Assembly: GCA_018242105.1 (NCBI GenBank)
Contig: JAFECP010000021.1
Coordinates: forward strand, 1 to 33,234
Length of the DNA: 33,234 nucleotides
Direction: 5' to 3'
Source of the DNA: Pseudomonadota bacterium
Lineage (GTDB): Bacteria; Pseudomonadota; Alphaproteobacteria; Micropepsales; Micropepsaceae
Below the pieces are notes generated by a model that was not told where the DNA came from, made no database searches, and worked only from the letters and a program-made list of their open reading frames with translations. This document shows, piece after piece, positions 8,113 to 16,044 of this stretch (position 1 is its first letter; every line of letters starts with the position of its first letter). Both the position numbers and the translations under genes were made by a program.

Positions 8113-8123
8113 CCCCCCCCCCC
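8113..8123 (-). repeat. G11 homopolymer tract at the DUF4424 ribosome-binding site
   Basis: Eleven consecutive C on the plus strand read as G11 on the minus strand, seven bases before the ATG at 8105. The tract supplies the Shine-Dalgarno-like purines. Tracts of this length slip easily during replication, so the spacing could vary between cells; it is also a common place for sequencing error. Confidence 0.6.
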
Positions 8124-8163
8124 GAGGACCGGGAACAGGATAGCATGCTTCAGCTTGGAATTT

Positions 8164-8724
8164 TCAGGCCGCGACCGGCGCTGTGATTGGATACATCTCG
8201 TCGATCGAGGCGGTCATGCCATCGACAAGTTCGGCCATGCTGCGATCCATCGTCTGCGGACGCCAATCGGCGTGATAGAGGATCTGCCGCGCGCCATCTT
8301 CGGTCAGGCCGCCCAGCGGAAGCTGAATGTCTTCCACATCGATCACCGTGCCGAAGCGCGTCATATGAGGTTTGACGCAGCGGCTCACCGCGCCGCTCAG
8401 AACACGCCGATAGCGTTGAAGCCGGGCCGCGCGATGTTCGGGCGGCGTGATTGCAATGACGTCCTTGCCGGTGGGATCGATGCCCAGGCCCATCGCGATG
8501 GCCGATCCGGCCAGACGGCAGGTGACCGAACCGTCCTTGCGCATCTCGATGATCGCGATGCCGGGCAGATGGTTTTTCACATGGCGCGGCTTGATCGCGT
8601 CTCGCGGCGGCGGCGCGCCTTCGCTCCACAACGATAACCAATGCCGCGCGAGCTGCAGGTTCAGCGCACCGAACCCGAGCAGTTCGACGGCACGCGCGGC
8701 GGCGAGTTGATCGTATTGTTGCAA
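8164..8724 (-). CDS. PAS_5-type small regulatory protein (first of two paralogues)
   Basis: This 186-residue soluble protein matches the single-domain PAS_5 family of alphaproteobacteria. Visible blocks are LARHWLSLWSEG, LPGIAIIEM, VTCRLAGSAIAMGLG, DVIAITPPEHR and ARQILYHADWRP. The family has no output domain, and its role is unknown, though it is assumed to sense or to act through protein contacts. The start is probably TTG at 8724-8722, five bases after GGGGG. A perfect CtrA-type palindrome lies 38-52 bases upstream. A paralogue is at 21577 (LAQYWLSLWDSD, LPGIGIFEV, CRLAGTAIQRALG). It is the gene before the interrupted DUF4424 gene, 58 bases away. Confidence 0.8.
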   Translation of the reverse strand: MQQYDQLAAARAVELLGFGALNLQLARHWLSLWSEGAPPPRDAIKPRHVKNHLPGIAIIEMRKDGSVTCRLAGSAIAMGLGIDPTGKDVIAITPPEHRAARLQRYRRVLSGAVSRCVKPHMTRFGTVIDVEDIQLPLGGLTEDGARQILYHADWRPQTMDRSMAELVDGMTASIDEMYPITAPVAA

Positions 8725-8760
8725 GCAAACCCCCAGACGCGCGAAGCCTATGACGCGTGT

Positions 8761-8777
8761 GTTAATGCGGCATTAAC
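8761..8777. promoter_or_regulatory. 17-base palindrome matching the CtrA box
   Basis: GTTAATGCGGCATTAAC is a perfect inverted repeat of eight-base arms around one G. It contains TTAA-N7-TTAA (8762-8776) with no mismatch, the consensus for binding of CtrA. It lies 37-53 bases upstream of the PAS_5 start codon (8724) and 51 bases beyond the end of the porin gene. Binding by another dimeric regulator is possible. Confidence 0.6.
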
Positions 8778-8827
8778 CCCTGGGCCTTCGCAACACCTTG
8801 CGAATATTTCAGGAATTCCCGACAGCA

Positions 8828-10165
8828 TCAGATTTGCGCATGAAGCCGCAAGGCCAGCGCCGATACCGGGCCGCGATCGCGATTATAGGCCGGATCTTCG
8901 ATGAGCTGATAATCGGCCGACAGAGAAAGCCATCCCGTAACGCGCGCCGAATAGTAGGCTTCAACGATGTCTTCGGTTCCGTAATGCGGCAACCGTCCGT
9001 CGCCGATGAGGATTCCCATGCCGCCCGCCGCGAAGTAGCTGCGCGCATCTGGCGAGAGCCCGTTCACGACGGCGCCGAGGGCGATCGTATCGTCCGGACG
9101 CCCCCAGGATGCGCCTTTCAGCGACACGCCCGCGGAAACAGATCTGTTGATCTCGGTAAATTCGTACGCTTCCTTGCTGCCGTCGTTCACGCTCGCGCGC
9201 AGGAAAACGCCCAGATTGTCCGAGATGCCTTGCTCGATGTTGACTTCGCCGCCGGGGCGCGACGCATAGCGGCGCACCAGGGACGTATCGGGGGGCGCAC
9301 CCGTGGCGTTTGCGAGCGCCAAGGCATCGTCATAGCTGCCCATGCGGCCGCGGTTGATGAAGCCCAGCAGTTTCACCTTGCCGTCGTGGCCGAACAATGT
9401 GTGACGTTCTTCCGCCTCGCCAACTGTTTCGAACTGGCCAAAAGCACTTTCGAGCACTTTGCCGTTCGGCTGCTTGGACAGGTTGAAGGCGCCGAACCGC
9501 AGCGTCCACCAGCCTTGCGTCCATTCGATGGCGACGCCCGACGCATAACCCCAGGCGTCAGCGGCGTAATCGAAAGCGCCCGCATCCAGCAACGCCCAAT
9601 TCAGGAAATCGCCGCGCGGATCGTGCGCATATTGGTTGGTATCGAAGACATCGCCCACGGAGAATTTTCCGGCTGTCAGAACCAGATTGTTTGCGCTGCG
9701 CGTGCCGCCGAACTGATTGGCATCGTCATCGATTTTCTGGCCAGCGCCACCCAGATCGATGGACTGGCGGATAAAAAGCCGTTGCAGGCGGAAATAGGGA
9801 TTGGTGTCGCCGACCTTGTAGGCCTCGCCGCTGAGAAAGCCCGCTGTGCCCAGCGTATTGGAAAGCCCGAAGCCCTGGTCGATCTCCGGATTCACGTATA
9901 GCGACGCGCCATGCCACAGGCGGATGCCCGCAAAGAGCGTGGCGTCGAAGGTTTCGGCGCCCACGCTTTGCGGCTTCAGGCTGTTTGCGCCCTGATAGGG
10001 TGAGCGGAACTGTGGATGATATTGCAGCACAAAGGTCGATTGCGCGTGGAGGCTCAGCCAGTCCGGCAGGCCGGCCGCGAAGGCGTTTCCGCCCAGCGAA
10101 AGCCCAAGAAGAAGCCCGGCCGAAATCCATCCCCATCGCATGAGACGCACCGCAAACGAATCCAT
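8828..10165 (-). CDS. Outer-membrane porin, OprB carbohydrate / MnoP-like Mn2+ porin family
   Basis: The protein has about 445 residues. A signal peptide is visible (RWGWISAGLLLGLSLGGNAFA), then WLSLHAQSTFVLQYHPQFRSPY, alternating beta strands, FLNWALLDAGAFDYAADAWG, and a C-terminus of short amphipathic strands ending RLHAQI. These blocks are typical of the OprB-type porins, including those named high-affinity Mn2+ porin (MnoP) in Bradyrhizobium. The substrate (sugar or Mn2+) cannot be decided. I chose ATG 10165; TTG 10171 and ATG 10141 would also leave an export signal. It follows the enoyl-CoA hydratase gene by 44 bases and probably shares its transcript. Confidence 0.8.
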   Translation of the reverse strand: MDSFAVRLMRWGWISAGLLLGLSLGGNAFAAGLPDWLSLHAQSTFVLQYHPQFRSPYQGANSLKPQSVGAETFDATLFAGIRLWHGASLYVNPEIDQGFGLSNTLGTAGFLSGEAYKVGDTNPYFRLQRLFIRQSIDLGGAGQKIDDDANQFGGTRSANNLVLTAGKFSVGDVFDTNQYAHDPRGDFLNWALLDAGAFDYAADAWGYASGVAIEWTQGWWTLRFGAFNLSKQPNGKVLESAFGQFETVGEAEERHTLFGHDGKVKLLGFINRGRMGSYDDALALANATGAPPDTSLVRRYASRPGGEVNIEQGISDNLGVFLRASVNDGSKEAYEFTEINRSVSAGVSLKGASWGRPDDTIALGAVVNGLSPDARSYFAAGGMGILIGDGRLPHYGTEDIVEAYYSARVTGWLSLSADYQLIEDPAYNRDRGPVSALALRLHAQI

Positions 10166-10209
10166 CTGCAACGGTTCATATCACGGGGCGGCTGCGGCTG
10201 TGCGGTGGA

Positions 10210-11115
10210 TCAGGAGTATTTCCGTTCATCCCACCAAGGAAAATACCGCGGCATATCGGTGGAGACCTTGTTGGGGAAATTGGCCGGGCGTTTTTCGAGA
10301 AACGCCACCACGCCCTCCTTCACATCGCCGGACTGGCCGCGCGAATAAATGCCGCGCGAGTCAACCTTGTGGGCCTCCATCGGATGATCCATGCCGAGGC
10401 CGCGCCACATCATCTGGCGGATGAGGGCAACAGACACCGGCGCCGTGTTATCGCGGATTTCAGCGGCCAGCTTGTGGGCCTCCGAGAGCAACACATCCGC
10501 ATTCACCACCTTGCTGACAAGACGGCCATGCAGGGCTTTCTGCGCATCGAACACGCGGCCCGAGTAACACCATTCCAATGCCTGCGCGATGCCGACGATG
10601 CGCGGCAGGAAGAAGCTCGATGCCGCTTCCGGCACGATGCCGCGGCGCGAGAACACGAAGCCGAAACGCGCGCTTTCCGATGCGATGCGAATATCCATGG
10701 CGAGCTGCATGGTGAGGCCGATGCCCACCGCCGGTCCGTTCACGGCGCAGATGACGGGCTTAAGGCACTCATAGATCGCCAGCGTCACGCGGCCGCCGCC
10801 GTCGCGCACGCGCTCGTCGCTGTAATCGACCGTCGCATCCGACCCGGCATTGCGCTCGGCGCGGCCGGGATTGCTGCTGGCATCGAAGGTGGCGGCGCCG
10901 GCGGACAGATCGGCGCCGGCACAGAAGGCGCGGCCCGCGCCCGTCACGATGATCGCGCGAACCTCATCGTCGCTGTTCACTTTCGTGAACACGTCGATCA
11001 TCTCGTTCATCATCGTGCCGGTGAAGGCGTTGAGCTTCTCCGGCCGATGCAGCGTGAGGGTGAGGATCCGATCCTTCACCGCAACGAGGATTTCCTTATA
11101 AGGGCCGTATGCCAT
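10210..11115 (-). CDS. Enoyl-CoA hydratase/isomerase (crotonase) family protein
   Basis: The 301-residue protein is a crotonase. It has HRPEKLNAF near residue 25, the oxyanion-hole loop GRAFCAGADL (61-70), ICAVNGPAVGIGLTMQLAMD (122-141) and RRGIVPEAASSFFLPR. Of the two hydratase glutamates, the second is present (Glu163 in VPEAAS) but the first is replaced by Thr135 in GIGLTMQLA. Classical syn-hydration with two glutamates is therefore unlikely; an isomerase or other crotonase reaction fits better. A long insert (about 74-105) sits after the oxyanion loop. ATG 11115 follows GGAGACGCAC. Upstream is a palindromic element and then the nitronate monooxygenase gene. Confidence 0.85.
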   Translation of the reverse strand: MAYGPYKEILVAVKDRILTLTLHRPEKLNAFTGTMMNEMIDVFTKVNSDDEVRAIIVTGAGRAFCAGADLSAGAATFDASSNPGRAERNAGSDATVDYSDERVRDGGGRVTLAIYECLKPVICAVNGPAVGIGLTMQLAMDIRIASESARFGFVFSRRGIVPEAASSFFLPRIVGIAQALEWCYSGRVFDAQKALHGRLVSKVVNADVLLSEAHKLAAEIRDNTAPVSVALIRQMMWRGLGMDHPMEAHKVDSRGIYSRGQSGDVKEGVVAFLEKRPANFPNKVSTDMPRYFPWWDERKYS

Positions 11116-11163
11116 GTGCGTCTCCGATTTTGCCGGAGCCGACAGTAGGAAACCCCACCTCCG

Positions 11164-11292
11164 TTGTCATGGCCCGCAAAAGCGGACCATCCATTTGGGC
11201 GTAAAGCGGCAGCAGCAAATATCGGTCTGAGCTTTTCGTCGCGGCAACATCCAAACGGCACCTGGGTGGCCCGTTTTTGCGGGCCATGACAA
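11164..11292. mobile_element. 129-base palindrome-ended element (MITE- or REP-like)
   Basis: The left end (11164-11191) and the right end (11265-11292) are inverted copies of a 28-base sequence that starts TTGTCATGGCCCGCAAAA, with three mismatches. Each end also folds on itself (GGCCCG...CGGGCC at the right). It contains no open frame of interest and lies between the nitronate monooxygenase and enoyl-CoA hydratase genes. The structure resembles non-autonomous palindromic repeats that are dispersed in alphaproteobacterial genomes. Confidence 0.6.
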
Positions 11293-11318
11293 TTTGGGTT
11301 GGTGGGATTTCCCTCGCG

Positions 11319-12779
11319 TCAAGAGGCGCGGCGGATGTTCTCTTCGTGGCTTTCGAGCATGGCTTTGAAATCGGCATGCATCCGGTCGTCGCGCACTTTG
11401 GGCAGCATTTCGCGAAGCTTCTTCACCACCCAGCCCTGCCCGCGATTGATGAAGGCGATGCGTTCCTTCAGGTCGGTGAAGGCGAGGCATTTCTCATAGA
11501 ACGCGCCGACCTTGGCCGACGGCTCGCCCTCCATATGCCCGATCCATTTGAGCAGCATGGCGCACCAGCGCGATTCATCCCTCTGGATGTCGCGCAGCAG
11601 ATCGCGCGTGACAGTATCGGCGGCTTCGGCAGCGGAGCGTGCCGTGATCCGCGCGCCGGCACGCTCGGCTTCCAGCAATTCGTTGCAGAACGCGATCAAC
11701 TCCTCGCGCATGGCGTAACCGGCATATCGATCGCTGGCCTCGCTCGCGTAGCAGACCGGCGAGGAAAGATTTTCCCCGGCAACCGCAGCGGCTTCGCCTT
11801 GCTTCGGCAATAAGCTTTCGGCCTCCGCGATGATCGCGGCGATGCGATCGGCAGCAGATGGAATATCGCCGATCGCCCCTGCACCCTTGCCTGCATAGAG
11901 CGCCATCTTCTCGAAATCGCCGGTCATGTCCTTCAAGGGGGAATCGGTGGAGAACAACCAGATGGTGCGCTCGCCTTCCTTGCCGATGGCTTCGCGTTTG
12001 CCGGAAAACGGATCGCCCTGATCGCCGCGCGTCACCGAATTCTCCAGCACGCGCACATAAGCGCCGCGCGGCCAGTTCACATGGAAGTCCTGCGTGTGCA
12101 CGGTATCGCCGGGCTTCGCGGCGACGATGCGCTGCTTGTGATAATCGTGCGCGAAGGACTCTTTCGTTGCCAGCAGCGCCGTGCCAAGCACGATGCCTTG
12201 CGCGCCCAGCGCCAGCATCTCCACCAGATCGCGCCCGCTGGACATGCCGCCTGCCGCCAGCACCGGCACATCTGCGTTCTTCACCACGCCGCGGACGATC
12301 TCGGCGCGCGGGATCGTCCCGCGCACATGGCCGCCTGCCTCTACGCCTTGCGCGATAAGGATCTGCGCGCCAGCTTCCTGCGCCTCTTCCGCTTCACGCA
12401 AGCCGCCGACCTGGCAGACGACCAGAACGCCTTCGCCTCGCAGCCGCTTTACGATCTCCGCCGACAGATCCCAGAACAGGCAGACTACCGGCACCCGCGC
12501 GGCGAGCACCGCTGCGATCTCCGCTGCGAGCAGGTCGGGCTTGGTCGCGGCGGGGATGAGATTGACGCCGAAATCGCGATCCGCGGCGGCGCGCACCTTC
12601 TCGACCTCCGCACGGATCAATTCAGGCGACTCGCGCACCATCCCAAGGAAACCGAAGCCTCCCGCTTTCGTCACCGCCGCAACGAGTTCGCTGCGCGACG
12701 GGCCACCCATGCCCGCCAGCACAATGGGCAGACCGCAGCCCAGAAGATCGCAGACCGGCGTGTGCAGCTTGGGGTTCAT
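11319..12779 (-). CDS. Nitronate monooxygenase fused to a DUF6306 domain
   Basis: The protein has 486 residues. Residues 1-325 form a TIM-barrel flavin enzyme of the nitronate monooxygenase / 2-nitropropane dioxygenase family: PIVLAGMGGPSRSELVAAVT, GGFGFLG, FGVNLIP, QGVEAGGH (144-151), LAAGGMSSGRDL and GIVLGTALLATKES. Such enzymes oxidise propionate 3-nitronate and related alkyl nitronates with FMN. Residues 357-484 match DUF6306: ELIAFCNELLEAERAGAR, then DESRWCAML, INRGQGWVVKKLREMLPKV and a final HEENI. DUF6306 is an all-helical, ferritin-like domain of unknown function, usually found alone. ATG 12779 overlaps the stop of the DUF488 gene by four bases (ATGA), so the two are coupled. Confidence 0.8.
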   Translation of the reverse strand: MNPKLHTPVCDLLGCGLPIVLAGMGGPSRSELVAAVTKAGGFGFLGMVRESPELIRAEVEKVRAAADRDFGVNLIPAATKPDLLAAEIAAVLAARVPVVCLFWDLSAEIVKRLRGEGVLVVCQVGGLREAEEAQEAGAQILIAQGVEAGGHVRGTIPRAEIVRGVVKNADVPVLAAGGMSSGRDLVEMLALGAQGIVLGTALLATKESFAHDYHKQRIVAAKPGDTVHTQDFHVNWPRGAYVRVLENSVTRGDQGDPFSGKREAIGKEGERTIWLFSTDSPLKDMTGDFEKMALYAGKGAGAIGDIPSAADRIAAIIAEAESLLPKQGEAAAVAGENLSSPVCYASEASDRYAGYAMREELIAFCNELLEAERAGARITARSAAEAADTVTRDLLRDIQRDESRWCAMLLKWIGHMEGEPSAKVGAFYEKCLAFTDLKERIAFINRGQGWVVKKLREMLPKVRDDRMHADFKAMLESHEENIRRAS

Positions 12780-13165
12780 GCCTTTTTCTTCCCGGCTTTC
12801 GCTTTTTTCTTTTTCCTTGCCGGCGCCCGGCGGCCCTTCAGATATCCGGCAAGCACGACAGCCTGATTGTGCTCTTCATCCTTTGCGCCGTAGAGCAGCG
12901 TGGCCGTTCCCTTGGCTTCCTTGCGCAGCTCCGCGACCGCATCCCTGTTGGCCGCCAGTTCCGTGCGGTATTTGCTGCGGAATTCACTCCACTTGGGTAC
13001 TTCGTGGTGGAACCAGTTGCGCAGGGCATCGGATGGCGCCACGTCCTTGATCCAGACGTCAATGGCCGTTTTCTTCACGCCGCGCGGCCACAACCGATCC
13101 ACCAGAATGCGCTTGCCGTCGCTTCGTTCGGCCTTCTCGTAAACGCGCTTGACCTTGATGGACAT
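12776..13165 (-). CDS. DUF488 family protein with lysine-rich tail
   Basis: The 129-residue protein fits DUF488 (YeaO-like): IKVKRVYEKAERSDGKRILVDRLWPRGVKK, then WFHHEVPKWSEFRSKY, and GTATLLYGAKDEEHNQAVVL. The function of the family is unknown. The C-terminus adds a basic tail with runs of lysine and alanine (ARKKKKAKAGKKKA), which could bind nucleic acid; such tails are common and low in information. The start is ATG 13165, after GGTGGAG. It is the first gene of the pair with nitronate monooxygenase and diverges from a truncated haemoglobin gene. Confidence 0.8.
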   Translation of the reverse strand: MSIKVKRVYEKAERSDGKRILVDRLWPRGVKKTAIDVWIKDVAPSDALRNWFHHEVPKWSEFRSKYRTELAANRDAVAELRKEAKGTATLLYGAKDEEHNQAVVLAGYLKGRRAPARKKKKAKAGKKKA

Positions 13166-13247
13166 GGGGCTTTCTCCACCCGCAATGTTCGCGCCTCCCG
13201 CGATCCCGCGCAACCCATGGGCGGGTTGCCGCAGGCCAAAAATGGAG

Positions 13248-13258
13248 TATTTGGAATA
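13248..13258. promoter_or_regulatory. Possible NsrR-like operator upstream of the truncated haemoglobin
   Basis: TATTTGGAATA is a four-base-arm inverted repeat in the 117-base region between the divergent DUF488 and haemoglobin genes, 25 bases before the haemoglobin ATG. The form xTATTT-NN-AATAx is reminiscent of half of the nitric-oxide sensor NsrR site. The match is short and no NsrR gene is in the window, so this is a weak suggestion only. Confidence 0.25.
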
Positions 13259-13282
13259 TTTGTTTTATGATAGAACGCGTGC

Positions 13283-13699
13283 ATGGCCTATGAAAACCCC
13301 AAGCGCAAACCCATCGACGACCGCATCGAGGAAGACGTGATCCGTACGCTGGTGCATGGCTTCTACGCGAAGGTGCGCAAGGACGAGATGATCGGCCCCA
13401 TCTTCGCGCGGGTGATCGGCAACGGCTGGGATCCGCATTTGGAGAAGATGTGCGATTTCTGGTCGTCAGTCATGCGCATGACCGGGCGCTACAAGGGCAA
13501 CCCGATGCTGGCGCATATGCGGCTGAAGATGGTGCGGCCGGAGCATTTCGAACGCTGGCTGACGCTGTTCCGCGAGTCGGCGCGCGAATTGTGCGAACCC
13601 GAGGTGGCGGCGCTGTTCATCGGCCGCGCGGAAAACATCACCAAGAGCCTGCAGCTCGGCATGTTCTTCAAGCCCGGCGCGCGCCCGGCATCGTCTTGA
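13283..13699 (+). CDS. Group III truncated haemoglobin
   Basis: The 138-residue protein aligns with group III truncated globins such as Campylobacter Ctb. Tyr28 (B10) lies in HGFYAKVRKDEMIGPIF, His52 in DPHLEKM occupies the distal E7 position, His78 in PMLAHMRL is the proximal F8 haem ligand, and Trp92 in FERWLTLF is the conserved G8 residue. All key haem-pocket residues are present. Group III globins bind O2 very tightly and are linked to nitric oxide or peroxide chemistry. It diverges from a DUF488-nitronate monooxygenase unit. ATG 13283 has only a weak ribosome site. Confidence 0.85.
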   Translation: MAYENPKRKPIDDRIEEDVIRTLVHGFYAKVRKDEMIGPIFARVIGNGWDPHLEKMCDFWSSVMRMTGRYKGNPMLAHMRLKMVRPEHFERWLTLFRESARELCEPEVAALFIGRAENITKSLQLGMFFKPGARPASS

Positions 13700-13703
13700 A
13701 TTT

Positions 13704-13834
13704 CCTCTCCGCTGGTGCGGGGAGGTGCCGAGCGAGCGAGGCGGAGGGGGTGACGAGAACGGCGAATTGCTTTCACCGCTGCAGCTACCCCTTCCGTCAC
13801 GCGGCTAACGCCGCGCCCCCCGTAAAACGGGGAG
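13704..13834. repeat. Intergenic hairpin repeat between convergent haemoglobin and FadB-type genes
   Basis: A nine-base stem (13704-13725, CCTCTCCGC...GCGGGGAGG) and a second hairpin (CCCCGT...ACGGGG, 13817-13834) bound a 131-base block containing GAGCGAGCGAGGCGGAGGGG. The outline matches the repeat at 17421-17540. It separates two convergent genes and could stop transcription from both sides. Confidence 0.55.
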
Positions 13835-13838
13835 GAAA

Positions 13839-16028
13839 CTACGCCGCCTGTTTCACCGGAGCGAAGCGGCCGTAGAAGGTTTGCCCCTTCTCCGCCATCT
13901 CGCGCAGCAGCTTGTTGGGCGTGAAGCGCTCGCCATACTTCTTCGCGAAATCCTCGCACTGCGCGACGAAGGCCCTGATGCCCAGCGTGTCGATATAGCT
14001 GATCGGGCCGCCGGTGAACGGCGCAAAACCCCAGCCCAGGATCGCGCCGACATCGGCATCGCGCGGATCGGTGATGACGCCTTCCTCGAAGCATTTCGCC
14101 GCTTCCAACGCCTGCAGCGTGAGGAAGCGATGCTTCATCTCGTCCACATTCGCGTCCGTCTTCCAGGCGCGGCTGGCGACAAGCTCCGGCCAGATGCGCA
14201 GGCGCTTGCCGGACGCATCGTAGTCATAGAAGCCCTTGCCATTCTTGCGGCCCAAGCGGCCATTCTGCTCGACGACCCACATGAGGAATTTTTCGGAATC
14301 GTCCGGCGGGGTGTTCACACCCAGATCCTTCTTGGTCTGGCGCATCACCTTGAGCGGCGTGTCGAGGCCGACGGAATCCAGCACTTCCAGCGTGCCCATC
14401 GGCATGCCGGACATGCGGCCCACATTCTCGATCATCGCCGGATGAATGCCGTCCGCCAGCATCGCCATGCCTTCGCGCGTATAGGTGCCGAAGCAACGCG
14501 AGGTGTAGAAGCCGCGCGCGTCGTTCACCACGATCGGCGTCTTCTTGATCTTCTGCACATAGTCCATCGCCACCGCGAGGGCGTGATCGTTCGTCTTCTT
14601 GCCGCGGATGACCTCGACCAGCCCCATGCGGTCCACCGGCGAGAAGAAATGCACGCCGATGAATAGCTCCGGCCGGTCGCTCGCCTCCGCAAGGCCGGTG
14701 ATCGGGAGCGTGGAGGTGTTCGAACCGAACACCGCGCCCTTCTTCAGCACCGCGCAGGCCTTCTTGGTCGCCTCGGCTTTCACGGCGCGGTCTTCGAACA
14801 CCGCTTCCACGACGAAATCGACATCCTTCAGCGCGCCGAAATCCGCCGTCGGTTTGATGTGTGACAGAACCTCCGCCTTCTTCTCCGGCGTGGATTTGCC
14901 TTTGGAGATGGCCTTGTCGAGAATTCCGGCGACGTGGTCGTAACCGGCCTTCGCTTTGTCGTCGGTCGTGTCGATCAGCACCACATCGATGCCAGCGGCA
15001 GCGGAAACATAAGCAATGCCGCCGCCCATCACGCCCGCGCCCAGAACGCCAACGGCTTTCACATCGGTTTTCGGCTCATTGTGCGGACGGCGCGCGCCTT
15101 TGCCCAGATCCTGCATGGAAAGGAACAGGGTGCGGATCATGTTGCGGCTTTCGGGCAGCGACATGAGCTTGGTGAAATAGCGCGCCTCAATGCGCAGGCC
15201 CGCGTCGATCGGCACCTGAATGCCTTCATAGACGCAGGACATGATGAAACGCTGCGCCGGGAAGTTGCCATAGGTCTGCTTGCGCAGCATGGAATTGCCC
15301 ATGGTGAAGGTCTGCGAGCCGCCCGGCGTGTAAGGTCCGCCGCCCGGAATCTTGAAATCCTTTTGATCCCATGGCTGCACCGACACCGGCGTCGCCTTCA
15401 TCCAGCGTTTCGCTTCCGCCACCGGATCGGCGGAGACGGAATGGATCATCTTCAGATCCACCGCTTTCTTCGGATCGACCGGTGTGCCTTGCAGGATCAG
15501 CGGCAGCGCGGCCTGCACACCCATAAGGCGCGGCAAACGCTGCGTGCCACCGCCACCCGGCAACAGCCCCACTTTCGCTTCCGGCAATCCTAGCTGGATA
15601 CGCGGATTGTCGAGCGCGACGCGATAATGACAGGCGAGCGTGACTTCCAAGCCGCCGCCGAGCGCCAGACCGTTGATCGCCGCCGCCACGGGCTTGCCAC
15701 AGGTTTCGAGTTTGCGGAACGCCTTGTGGAAATTCATCACGCCCTGATAGGCCGATGCGAGCGCCTCTTCCGGCGACTTCGCGGCGCCTGCGGCCTGCGT
15801 GTTGCCTTCCATCTCATCCAGCGCGGCGCCGGCGCAGAAACCGGTCTTCTTGCCGCTGGTGATGACGAGACCTTTGATCGACGCGTCGGAGGAAACTTTC
15901 TCCGCCACCGCAACGAGATCGGCGATGGCCGAACCGGTCAGCACGTTCATCGAACGGTTCGGCACGTCCCAGAAAATGGTGACGATACCGTCCGCGTCCT
16001 GATCCCATTTGAAGTTCTTCAATTCCAT
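13839..16028 (-). CDS. Bifunctional enoyl-CoA hydratase / 3-hydroxyacyl-CoA dehydrogenase (FadB/FadJ type)
   Basis: The protein has 729 residues from ATG 16028 (ribosome site GAAGGAAG); a longer frame upstream runs into repeat DNA. The N-terminal hydratase has FCAGAALDEM, GLALGGGLEVTL with catalytic Glu128, and LGLPEAKVGLLPGGGGT with catalytic Glu150, so both glutamates are present. The NAD-binding domain starts at VGVLGAGVMGGG (Gly330, 332, 335), and IGVHFFSPVDRMGLVEV carries the catalytic His. The dehydrogenase C-terminal domain follows (GFYTSRCFGTYTREG and GKKNGKGFYDYD-like). It hydrates 2-enoyl-CoA and oxidises (S)-3-hydroxyacyl-CoA. It is the third enzyme gene of the beta-oxidation unit; a repeat lies between it and the thiolase gene. 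Confidence 0.9.
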   Translation of the reverse strand: MELKNFKWDQDADGIVTIFWDVPNRSMNVLTGSAIADLVAVAEKVSSDASIKGLVITSGKKTGFCAGAALDEMEGNTQAAGAAKSPEEALASAYQGVMNFHKAFRKLETCGKPVAAAINGLALGGGLEVTLACHYRVALDNPRIQLGLPEAKVGLLPGGGGTQRLPRLMGVQAALPLILQGTPVDPKKAVDLKMIHSVSADPVAEAKRWMKATPVSVQPWDQKDFKIPGGGPYTPGGSQTFTMGNSMLRKQTYGNFPAQRFIMSCVYEGIQVPIDAGLRIEARYFTKLMSLPESRNMIRTLFLSMQDLGKGARRPHNEPKTDVKAVGVLGAGVMGGGIAYVSAAAGIDVVLIDTTDDKAKAGYDHVAGILDKAISKGKSTPEKKAEVLSHIKPTADFGALKDVDFVVEAVFEDRAVKAEATKKACAVLKKGAVFGSNTSTLPITGLAEASDRPELFIGVHFFSPVDRMGLVEVIRGKKTNDHALAVAMDYVQKIKKTPIVVNDARGFYTSRCFGTYTREGMAMLADGIHPAMIENVGRMSGMPMGTLEVLDSVGLDTPLKVMRQTKKDLGVNTPPDDSEKFLMWVVEQNGRLGRKNGKGFYDYDASGKRLRIWPELVASRAWKTDANVDEMKHRFLTLQALEAAKCFEEGVITDPRDADVGAILGWGFAPFTGGPISYIDTLGIRAFVAQCEDFAKKYGERFTPNKLLREMAEKGQTFYGRFAPVKQAA

Positions 16029-16044
16029 TTTCGCTTCCTTCTCT

